Below, piece after piece: positions 1-5,132 of a stretch of DNA of 5,132 nt. The translations under genes and the position numbers were made by a program. The DNA is from Candidatus Woesearchaeota archaeon (GTDB lineage Archaea; Nanobdellota; Nanobdellia; SCGC-AAA011-G17; GW2011-AR20). The notes under the pieces are model-generated. The model was not told the DNA's origin. It searched no databases and was given only the letters and a program-made list of their open reading frames with translations. Each line of letters starts with the position of its first letter. Position 1 is the first letter of the stretch. The DNA is taken from NCBI GenBank assembly GCA_018302725.1, contig JAGVZJ010000047.1, positions 1 through 5,132 of the forward strand. The letters are read 5' to 3'.

Positions 1-803
1 CATGCAATCACCTGAAATTGATTGATTAATTCTCTTGAGGCAGAGCTGTAAGATTTTCCATCAGAAGATCCATCTCCAACCATCATTGCATTAAATAATA
101 TTCTTAATTGATTTTTAGACATATCAGAAAAATTTATATTTAACCTCTTGTTAAGAAAGTTTCCCCCACAGTTTTGTTCTAAATAATCAAATAGTTGGGT
201 GTTTGTAATCTGAAATCTGATATATTTTCCCTCCTTAGATTCTGATAAAGTGAAACCTACATATTTTGATAATTTTAACAAACATTTTTTTATTTTGTTA
301 GCTTTTTCTCCTCTTTTTTGAGGTATTCCAAATGTTGCCCTTTTCTGTAATCCACCTTCAGATACGTAATATCCTAAAAATTCTAACCATAAATCAAATG
401 GAATCTTTTTAAGTTTTTCCTGGTTCGTGTATTTTTTATGCTTCCTATTTTGTTTATGTTTTATTGGAGGAAGAATAAAAAGAATCTTTTCTTTCCCTAT
501 AAAATCATTAGAATTTAAAAAGTTAAATCTATAAGAGACTATATCTTCTGCGCACATAAACTCAAAATTTTTGCCTGTTTCTCTTTTTAACAACATTTTG
601 TGGTTCGGAGTTACAAGTATGTCATTTCTTTTGTTTTTAAAGTGAAACATTTTTCCTTTATATTTATAAATGTACAGACCCTGATGAGGCAAGAATTCTA
701 TTTTTTTGGTGTTTTGGTCATATTGTGCTATTTTTAGAGTTTTTACTTCTTTATGACTTTTCCATCCTATTTCTGTTAGGACTTCTGTGTCTTCAGAATA
801 GCA
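1..803 (-). mobile_element. Intein with LAGLIDADG homing endonuclease inside MCM (partial)
   Basis: An in-frame protein-splicing element begins at C414 of the MCM reading frame, directly after IQA, where MCM proteins normally continue TLNA. Splicing block A is the CYSEDTEVLTEIGW segment, with the nucleophilic Cys1. Block B contains TPNH at residues 478-481 (bases 600-611), with the conserved Thr and His. A two-motif LAGLIDADG endonuclease follows: LGYYVSEGG at 556-564 (bases 351-377) and LFNAMMVGDGS at 649-659 (bases 66-98). The acidic residues E562 and D657 expected at the active site are both present, so the endonuclease looks intact in the visible part. No stop or frameshift occurs in 267 residues. 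The C-terminal splicing block (usually ending His-Asn before a Thr, Ser or Cys) lies outside the window. Inteins at several MCM/CDC21 sites are established in archaea; I cannot assign this one to a named allele from memory. Confidence 0.95.
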
Positions 804-2042
804 TGCCTGGATATTAGCTTTTGAAATACTAATTCTTTGCTGCTCCATTGCTTCATGCATTGCTGATGTATCTTCTACTGTCATTTTGTCTAATTCATCG
901 ATACAACAAATCCCCTTATTCGCCAGTACAAGAGCTCCTGCTTCTAAAGCCCACCCTTTTAGAAATTCATCTTTTACCACAGAGGCTGAAATACCTGCAC
1001 CAGATGTTCCTTTTCCAGAAACAAACCTTGCTTTTGGAGCTAGTTTTGAGACAAAAGTAAGAAGCTGAGATTTTCCAGATCCCGGATCGCCGCATAAAAG
1101 TATATGGATGTCTCCCCTAGTAGTAGTCCCGTCTTCTTTTTGTTTTCTTACTCCTCCCATTAATTGAAGGAGAATTGCTTCTTTTATATCATCATGCCCG
1201 TAAATAGACGGAGCTATTGATTGAATGAAACCTTCATATACTCTCTCATTTTTTGATAAATCTAATATTTCTTTTTCTTCCTCTGGATTAATTTCTATGT
1301 CCTGATATGTTTCATCTATTGGTTCTATATAGTTGGAATCCATCATCAAATCATATCTTATGGATTGGGCTCCTGTTCTCAATATTATTGGAACTTCTTT
1401 TACTATGCCATAAACTCTTACCTTACTTCCTGGAGTTGTTTTTCTTTCCATCTTTGGCTCTACTAAATCTTCTTTAAGAAAAACTGAAAGCCTTTTTGGT
1501 TGCTCGCCTCCTTCTAGGGCTTCAGGAGATTCTTCCAGCACCAAACGCTGGGCATCTACTAAGTCTTTTGAAAGTAACCTAAATTTCCCCCTTCTTCCAC
1601 AAGTACATCTTGTTGGCTCTTTAAATTTTGTCTCTATTTGTAATATAGAAATGGTGTTTCCACATGAGGGGCATTCGAATTTTGCCGAAGTTACCTGGGG
1701 TCTCACATCAGAGGATTGCCTTACAATGCCCTCAATGTACATCATTTTTCCCAAATGGGCGCTTCTTATATTTCTTATTGCGATGTATTGTGATTCAGGT
1801 AGATTGGTAAATCTGGCCTTAAAATCCTTAGTTTCATAATTCTCCATAGCCAATTCAAAGGCCCTTATAACGTCTTCTGGGTCTTCAAGAAGTTCATCAG
1901 ACATTTCAGGATCATGCTTTATTAACTCTGAGAAGTCTACGACAAGTGTGGATAGCCCTTTGCTCAGGAGACTATGGATTTTTTTCTCATACACTTCCTC
2001 TAGGAAGTCTCTTGCTCTTTGAATCTGTTCATGAGAATCCAT
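1..2042 (-). CDS. mcm: MCM replicative DNA helicase, intein-containing, 3' end outside window
   Basis: This is the archaeal MCM, the AAA+ ATPase that forms the hexameric ring unwinding DNA at the replication fork. From the ATG at 2042, 680 codons are open to the window edge. Residues 1-110 match the MCM N-terminal helical domain. A zinc-binding site follows in the OB-fold region (C124, C127, C146, C148; CX2C then CXC). The Walker A motif GDPGSGKS is at 318-325, the helix-2 insert near 344-358, Walker B with IDELDKM at 381-387, and the presensor-1 hairpin at about 403-412 with K408. After A413 the frame passes without a break into an intein starting at C414. The remaining extein, with sensor 1, arginine finger and sensor 2, is expected beyond base 1. 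The ATG was chosen because a TATA-like box lies about 26 bp upstream and no usable earlier start exists. The gene follows tbp after 63 bp and has its own promoter. Identity is very secure; total length is unknown. Confidence 0.97.
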   Translation of the reverse strand, partial: MDSHEQIQRARDFLEEVYEKKIHSLLSKGLSTLVVDFSELIKHDPEMSDELLEDPEDVIRAFELAMENYETKDFKARFTNLPESQYIAIRNIRSAHLGKMMYIEGIVRQSSDVRPQVTSAKFECPSCGNTISILQIETKFKEPTRCTCGRRGKFRLLSKDLVDAQRLVLEESPEALEGGEQPKRLSVFLKEDLVEPKMERKTTPGSKVRVYGIVKEVPIILRTGAQSIRYDLMMDSNYIEPIDETYQDIEINPEEEKEILDLSKNERVYEGFIQSIAPSIYGHDDIKEAILLQLMGGVRKQKEDGTTTRGDIHILLCGDPGSGKSQLLTFVSKLAPKARFVSGKGTSGAGISASVVKDEFLKGWALEAGALVLANKGICCIDELDKMTVEDTSAMHEAMEQQRISISKANIQACYSEDTEVLTEIGWKSHKEVKTLKIAQYDQNTKKIEFLPHQGLYIYKYKGKMFHFKNKRNDILVTPNHKMLLKRETGKNFEFMCAEDIVSYRFNFLNSNDFIGKEKILFILPPIKHKQNRKHKKYTNQEKLKKIPFDLWLEFLGYYVSEGGLQKRATFGIPQKRGEKANKIKKCLLKLSKYVGFTLSESKEGKYIRFQITNTQLFDYLEQNCGGNFLNKRLNINFSDMSKNQLRILFNAMMVGDGSSDGKSYSSASRELINQFQVIA

Positions 2043-2059
2043 AATAATGGAGATAGACA

Positions 2060-2076
2060 AATCTATTTAAATTTAT
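2060..2076 (-). promoter_or_regulatory. mcm promoter TATA box, leaderless start predicted
   Basis: On the minus strand the spacer reads AATAATAAATTTAAATAG. The TTTAAATA core is at 2071-2064, with an A-rich stretch upstream that could serve as the TFB recognition element. The core centre is about 26 bp from the mcm ATG at 2042, the usual archaeal distance from TATA box to transcription start. No Shine-Dalgarno sequence precedes the ATG (TCTATCTCCATTATT). Together these predict a transcript starting at or next to the start codon. AT-rich background makes chance TATA matches common, but the spacing is good. Confidence 0.6.
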
Positions 2077-2105
2077 TATTGTAGTGGGAAGGAATATCTA
2101 GAATA

Positions 2106-2657
2106 CTACTTTACCTTCTTTAGGACAACTACCAGTTTTTTTACTGCTTCCCTTAACTTAGTCTCTGATTTAGTTCCAGTACACACAATCTTTCCATTAC
2201 TAAACAGTAAAAATGTCGCTTTTGTGCCAGAAAGTTTATAGACCAAGCCTGGGAATTGTTCTGGTTCGTATTCCGTGTTATCCAGTTTCATTGCCAGAGA
2301 ATTGAGATTTAAGTCCATATGAATTGAGCCTGAAGCTACCATGTTTTGAACATTAATCTTAGGCTTTATTCTGATTCTTACCTTTATTTTAGCTAGGTTT
2401 TTGATTATCTTTTGTAAAGATTCTTTTACTTTTGTTAAGGATTTGGCCCCTGTTAATACTATTTTTCCTGAACTGAAGATTAAAGCTGAAGTTTTTGGAT
2501 CCTTTATTCTCATTACTAATCCAGGGAATTGCTCTGGGTTGTATTCTGTGTTGGGGAGAACTTCCGCCAGTTTAATTAAGGGGATGTCATGTTCAAGAGA
2601 TGTAGAAACAACGATGTTTTGGATTGTAATTTCAGTTCTTGACTTTTTTGCAGGCAT
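2106..2657 (-). CDS. tbp: TATA-box-binding protein (TBP)
   Basis: TBP binds the TATA box and, with TFB, recruits RNA polymerase in archaea. The 183-residue product has the usual archaeal length and no extra domains. It consists of two direct repeats offset by 91 residues, roughly 12-92 and 103-183, which form the saddle. Each repeat has the NTEYxPEQFPGLV stretch (36-48 and 127-139) and the FSxGKIVxTG stretch (61-70 and 152-161). The four phenylalanines that kink TATA DNA are all present: F44, F61, F135 and F152. By eye the repeats are identical at about 41 of 81 positions, so this TBP is rather symmetric. The C-terminus is lysine-rich (VLKKVK) and lacks the acidic tail of some euryarchaeal TBPs. 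The ATG is supported by a GGAGGG ribosome binding site 8 bases upstream. The synthetase lies upstream and mcm downstream on the same strand. Confidence 0.99.
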   Translation of the reverse strand: MPAKKSRTEITIQNIVVSTSLEHDIPLIKLAEVLPNTEYNPEQFPGLVMRIKDPKTSALIFSSGKIVLTGAKSLTKVKESLQKIIKNLAKIKVRIRIKPKINVQNMVASGSIHMDLNLNSLAMKLDNTEYEPEQFPGLVYKLSGTKATFLLFSNGKIVCTGTKSETKLREAVKKLVVVLKKVK

Positions 2658-2665
2658 TAACTAAT

Positions 2666-2671
2666 CCCTCC
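2666..2671 (-). promoter_or_regulatory. Shine-Dalgarno sequence of tbp
   Basis: GGAGGG on the minus strand ends 8 bases before the tbp ATG (2657-2655). It is a strong match to the archaeal anti-Shine-Dalgarno. It fixes the start codon and implies a leadered mRNA, in contrast to the SD-less start of mcm next door. Confidence 0.85.
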
Positions 2672-2673
2672 GC

Positions 2674-2683
2674 TATATTTAAA
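2674..2683 (-). promoter_or_regulatory. Proximal TATA-like box between tbp promoter and RBS
   Basis: A second exact copy of TTTAAATATA (2683-2674), 26 bp downstream of the copy at 2709-2700. A start 26 bp further on would fall at about 2653, inside the tbp coding region, so this box cannot make a full tbp message. It instead overlies the start site predicted from the upstream box. It may be a TBP-binding autoregulatory site or just an AT-rich coincidence. Confidence 0.3.
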
Positions 2684-2699
2684 TACTATTTTTATAAGT

Positions 2700-2716
2700 T
2701 ATATTTAAACTTTTGC
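2700..2716 (-). promoter_or_regulatory. Likely main TATA box/BRE of tbp
   Basis: The minus strand reads GCAAAAGTTTAAATATA: an A-rich BRE-like element (GCAAAAG) directly before a TTTAAATATA box at 2709-2700. Initiation about 26 bp downstream, near 2679, would give a leader of about 22 bases that includes the GGAGGG site. This is the best fit of the three TATA-like boxes in the spacer. Confidence 0.5.
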
Positions 2717-2721
2717 AAAAA

Positions 2722-2729
2722 TATATAAA
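2722..2729 (-). promoter_or_regulatory. Distal TATA-like box of tbp
   Basis: TTTATATA on the minus strand, preceded by purine-rich AAGAGAGCA. It could drive initiation near 2700, giving a leader of about 43 bases with the same ribosome binding site. It is an alternative or additional promoter to the box at 2709-2700; the sequence alone cannot decide. Confidence 0.35.
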
Positions 2730-2760
2730 TGCTCTCTTTTGTAAGCAGATAATGACTAAT

Positions 2761-3216
2761 TTAAAATTTTATTTTTATCTCAAACTCTTTTTCTCTTACT
2801 TTGAATTTGTCTGAATATTTAGGGGAGTTTATTTTTGTTATTTTTGAGGACCCTACAGTAGCTTTTATTGTATCTTCATCTAATTCCAGTGGAGAATTAA
2901 TTTCCAGTTCTATCTTGTCTTCTTTGTTTAATCCTGCCTTTTTCCTTAGCATCTGGATTCTTCTTACTACTTCTCTTGTAAACCCTTCCTTTTCTAATTC
3001 CGGGGTTATTTTTGTGTCTAACTTAATCTTCTTTTTGCCCTCTTTGAAAGTGACTACTTTAACATTCGTCTGAACAATTATGATTTCTGAAAACCTCTTT
3101 AGTCTAGATTGATTGGTGGAGGTTATTTCTACTTTTGAAAGAGGCCACTTCATTCCTATCTGCTCTTTATCCCTTTGTGCTAAAATTTCCTGGACTATTT
3201 CACTTGTCTCCTGCAT
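2761..3216 (-). CDS. ileS: Isoleucyl-tRNA synthetase, C-terminal part, separated by frameshift
   Basis: This 151-residue frame is the C-terminal end of the synthetase encoded immediately upstream, not an independent gene by descent. It begins with MQETSEIVQEILAQR, the same residues found near the end of the upstream frame, then continues into DKEQIGMKWPLSKVEI, the usual continuation of the anticodon-binding region. It then has LDTKITPELEKEG and FTREVVRRIQMLRKKAGL, conserved in the C-terminal domain of archaeal isoleucyl-tRNA synthetases, which contributes to tRNA recognition. The two parts are out of frame because of the 53-bp tandem duplication at 3172-3277. The ATG at 3216 is the first in this frame after an in-frame TGA. 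A weak AGGA ribosome-binding-like sequence 7 bases before it exists only because of the duplication. Whether this part is translated separately, or the duplication is an assembly error, cannot be decided here. The TAA stop at 2763-2761 is the genuine gene end. Confidence 0.9.
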   Translation of the reverse strand: MQETSEIVQEILAQRDKEQIGMKWPLSKVEITSTNQSRLKRFSEIIIVQTNVKVVTFKEGKKKIKLDTKITPELEKEGFTREVVRRIQMLRKKAGLNKEDKIELEINSPLELDEDTIKATVGSSKITKINSPKYSDKFKVREKEFEIKIKF

Positions 3217-3277
3217 TCCAGATTCCTTTGTGCTAAAATTTCCTGGACTATTTCACTTGTCTCCTGCATTCCAGATT
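3172..3277 (-). repeat. Exact 53-bp tandem duplication that frameshifts ileS
   Basis: Bases 3172-3224 are repeated without mismatch at 3225-3277, and the match extends one further base (3278). A 53-bp unit is not a multiple of three, so the second copy throws the synthetase out of frame: the upstream frame reads through one copy and stops at TAG 3197-3195. Without one copy the coding length from 5132 to 2761 is 2319 bases, exactly 773 codons including the stop, and the protein joins smoothly as ILAQRDKEQIGMKWP. No longer microhomology flanks the unit. Perfect identity means either a very recent event or two overlapping contig ends joined without trimming. Confidence 0.98.
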
Positions 3278-5132
3278 CTAATTGTTTGTTTATTAATTTT
3301 TTATCAGCCTTAGGCCAGCTAAGCAGACTTATACTTTCTTCTTTGAGATTAAATTCTTTTTTTAGATTTTGATAAATTTTCTCTGAAATAAATGGAGTTA
3401 TTGTAGTGAGCATAGATAATGTTTTAATTAAAGATTCATATAATACATATAACACAGCACTTTTTTCGCTTTCGCTTCCAGAATTTAATTTATCCCTAAT
3501 CATCTGAACATAATTCCTACTTAGCTCTAAAAATATCTCTTCAATCTTAACTGCAGTTTCATTTAGTTGATAGTTCTCAAAAAGAGTTGTTACTTCCTCT
3601 ATTCTTGAGTTTAGGAATGACAACATATACTGTTCCTCTAAACCTAACTTTGGTGATTTTATTTTTGAAGGATTTTTTTTAAGGAAATTTGACTGCATTA
3701 TCAAGTAGTTATGAAGATTCCACAATATGTCCAAATTTCTATATTTTACCTTCATATCTTCAAAATTATAATTTATATCCACCCCGGGGGCAGCACCGCC
3801 GATCATATAGTACCTTAATACATCTGCTCCATATTTGCTTATTACTTCTTCAGGCAAAATGTAGTTTCCCAAGGACTTTGACATCTTTCTTCCTTCAGCG
3901 TCTTGTACAAAACCGTGCATGTAAACATTTTTGAAACTTGCATTACCGAAGGCTAACATTGAATTTATTAATAATAGATTGAACCATCCTCTTATCTGGT
4001 CTTTCCCTTCTAGAATAAAGTCAGCAGGATAAAATTCTTTAAACAAATCCTCTCTTTGCGGGAAATCCAAACATGCCCAGGATGTTGTTCCTGCATCAAC
4101 CCATACATCTAATATATCGGGTATTCTTTCTTTTAATCCACCGCATTTACATTTTAATTTTACTTTATCTATGAATGGAATATGCAGATTCTCTGGCACT
4201 TTTCCTCCAAGACCTTTTAATTCTTTTATGGAGCCTATTACAACATAGTCTTTACATTCCTTACATCTCCAGACTGGAATTGGCGTTCCCCAGTACCTTT
4301 GCCTTGTTATCCCATTGTCTCTTAGATTATCCAGCCAAGAATCAAACTGTCTTGAACCTGCCCAATCAGGTACCCAGTTTATTTCTTTGTTTAATCTTTT
4401 CATATCTTGCCTTAGATCTTCTACACTAAAGAACCATTGTGTTGTTGTTCTGAATATTACTGGGTTTTTGCATCTCCAACAGTGAGGATATTCGTGATCT
4501 ATTGTTTCAGAGTGGATTAAGAATCCATCTTCTTCAAGAATTTCAATAAATTTCTTATCATCTATCTTTGCTTTCCAGCCAGAAAATTTATTTATTTCTT
4601 TTGGAAACATACCATACTCATCTAGATTATTAAATGGTGGAATTTTTTCTCTATGACCTACCTCGTAATCTTCCTGGCCACATCCTGGAGCCATGTGAAC
4701 TAAACCTGTTCCAGTTTCTAAATCAACATACTCTTTTGATAAAATAACTGTATGAACCTTCTTATTTCCCTTGAATTCGGAATAAGTATAATATTTTTCA
4801 AAAGGATGCCTGTATCTCATACCTTTCAATTCTTTTCCTTTTAATGTAGTAAGAATATCGAGATTTTTTCCTGTTTTTTTCTTTAAACTTTCCATCAAAT
4901 CTTTTGCAATTATCCAAGTTTCCTTACCTGTTTTAACTCGGGCATAAAAAAAGTCAGGGTTGACCATTATTCCAAGATTGAACAATATTGTCCAGGGGGC
5001 TGTTGTAAAAATTATTAGAAACTCGTCTTTCTTTCCTTCGACTGGAAACTTTACATAGATGCCATGGTCTCTTACTCTTTCATACTCTAACTCATGTTTT
5101 GCCAAGGCTGTTGCGCACCTTGCACACCAATG
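3195..5132 (-). CDS. ileS: Isoleucyl-tRNA synthetase, 5' partial, frameshifted near C-terminus
   Basis: This class I enzyme charges tRNA-Ile with isoleucine in the cytoplasm. The frame is open to the window edge, so a TTG at 5105 is not the start; the upstream codons read HWCARCATA, a family-typical zinc site. The N-terminus with the HIGH motif is outside. In window numbering from 5132, zinc site 1 is C3, C6, C218 and C221. The CP1 editing domain has TTAPWT at 43-48, N52, and GTGLVHMAPGCGQEDY at 141-156 with the conserved D155. Zinc site 2 is C290, C293, C328 and C330. DVWVDAGTTSWA is at 342-353, and KMSKS, which helps activate the amino acid, is at 416-420 (bases 3887-3873). A helical anticodon-binding domain fills about 460-636. 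The last nine residues (NLECRRQVK) are out-of-frame sequence produced by the 53-bp duplication; the true continuation is the frame at 3216-2761. Identity is certain. A defect in such an essential gene suggests assembly error or a very recent variant. Confidence 0.97.
   Translation of the reverse strand, partial: HWCARCATALAKHELEYERVRDHGIYVKFPVEGKKDEFLIIFTTAPWTILFNLGIMVNPDFFYARVKTGKETWIIAKDLMESLKKKTGKNLDILTTLKGKELKGMRYRHPFEKYYTYSEFKGNKKVHTVILSKEYVDLETGTGLVHMAPGCGQEDYEVGHREKIPPFNNLDEYGMFPKEINKFSGWKAKIDDKKFIEILEEDGFLIHSETIDHEYPHCWRCKNPVIFRTTTQWFFSVEDLRQDMKRLNKEINWVPDWAGSRQFDSWLDNLRDNGITRQRYWGTPIPVWRCKECKDYVVIGSIKELKGLGGKVPENLHIPFIDKVKLKCKCGGLKERIPDILDVWVDAGTTSWACLDFPQREDLFKEFYPADFILEGKDQIRGWFNLLLINSMLAFGNASFKNVYMHGFVQDAEGRKMSKSLGNYILPEEVISKYGADVLRYYMIGGAAPGVDINYNFEDMKVKYRNLDILWNLHNYLIMQSNFLKKNPSKIKSPKLGLEEQYMLSFLNSRIEEVTTLFENYQLNETAVKIEEIFLELSRNYVQMIRDKLNSGSESEKSAVLYVLYESLIKTLSMLTTITPFISEKIYQNLKKEFNLKEESISLLSWPKADKKLINKQLESGMQETSEIVQEILAQRNLECRRQVK
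3224..3229 (-). promoter_or_regulatory. Weak RBS-like AAAGGA made by the duplication junction
   Basis: AAAGGA on the minus strand lies 7 bases before the ATG at 3216. It spans the junction between the two duplicate copies; the corresponding place before the other copy reads TTAGAA. Only AGGA would pair with the anti-Shine-Dalgarno. If the duplication is real, it might allow restart for the C-terminal part of the synthetase, since the upstream TAG lies 22 bases within it. Confidence 0.2.

Noticed and set aside
1..803. Low G+C of the intein as proof of recent transfer
   Set aside because: Sampled lines give about 30% G+C in the intein against about 45% in the MCM extein, but sampled lines of the synthetase are also near 30%. 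The contrast does not mark the intein as foreign.
901..906. Walker B cysteines C379/C380 forming a redox switch with intein Cys1 (C414)
   Set aside because: A Cys in this part of Walker B is common in MCM proteins, and nothing in the sequence shows pairing with C414. It is only a speculation by analogy with other inteins.
1651..1839. Open plus-strand frames inside mcm, tbp and ileS, for example 848-1060, 1651-1839, 2401-2664 and 4175-4429
   Set aside because: They lie wholly or mostly opposite strongly supported minus-strand genes, have no family-like motifs or ribosome binding sites, and are hydrophobic or low-complexity translations typical of antisense frames.
2717..2721. TTTTT on the minus strand after the synthetase stop as a terminator
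   Set aside because: It is a single five-base run within an AT-rich promoter region, overlapping TATA-like elements, with no stem-loop. It is too weak to call.
2043..2760. A linked new system formed by synthetase, tbp and mcm
   Set aside because: All three are universal housekeeping genes with separate promoter signals and wide spacing for coupled translation. Adjacency on one strand alone does not show a shared function.
5103..5105. TTG at 5105 as the start of the synthetase
   Set aside because: The frame stays open to the window edge and the codons before it encode HWCARCATA, a conserved zinc-binding stretch of this enzyme. The real start is outside the window.

Overview
The window is archaeal. 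It carries a TATA-binding protein, an MCM replicative helicase and an isoleucyl-tRNA synthetase of the archaeal/eukaryotic type, with archaeal TATA-like promoter elements and a strong GGAGG ribosome binding site. The DNA is AT-rich: hand counts of sampled lines give about 30% G+C in much of the synthetase and intein and about 45% in the MCM extein. The lineage cannot be fixed from this alone. An uncultivated, low-GC archaeon (for example a DPANN member) is plausible, but that is inference.

All genes are on the minus strand, so transcription runs from high to low coordinates in the order synthetase, tbp, mcm. From 5132 to 2761 lies the isoleucyl-tRNA synthetase, whose 5' end is outside the window. 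An exact 53-bp tandem duplication (3172-3224 and 3225-3277) breaks it into two overlapping frames. Removing one copy restores a single frame of 772 residues within the window, so this is one gene with a recent duplication or an assembly error. A 103-bp spacer (2658-2760) with three TATA-like boxes and a Shine-Dalgarno sequence precedes tbp (2657-2106). A 63-bp spacer with one well-placed TATA-like box precedes mcm, which starts at 2042, probably on a leaderless mRNA, and runs off the window at base 1.

The MCM gene is interrupted after residue 413 by a LAGLIDADG-type intein, of which 267 residues are visible. The insertion lies just after the Walker B motif and next to the presensor-1 hairpin, so the helicase needs protein splicing to become active. 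The intein's C-terminal splice junction and the rest of the helicase are outside the window.

The three genes cover translation, transcription initiation and DNA replication. They are housekeeping genes rather than parts of one pathway. No RNA gene, CRISPR array, insertion sequence or plus-strand gene was found, and no stretch over 300 bases is without a gene. I see no convincing new system. The points worth a second look are the duplication in the synthetase, the intein, and the TATA layout upstream of tbp.
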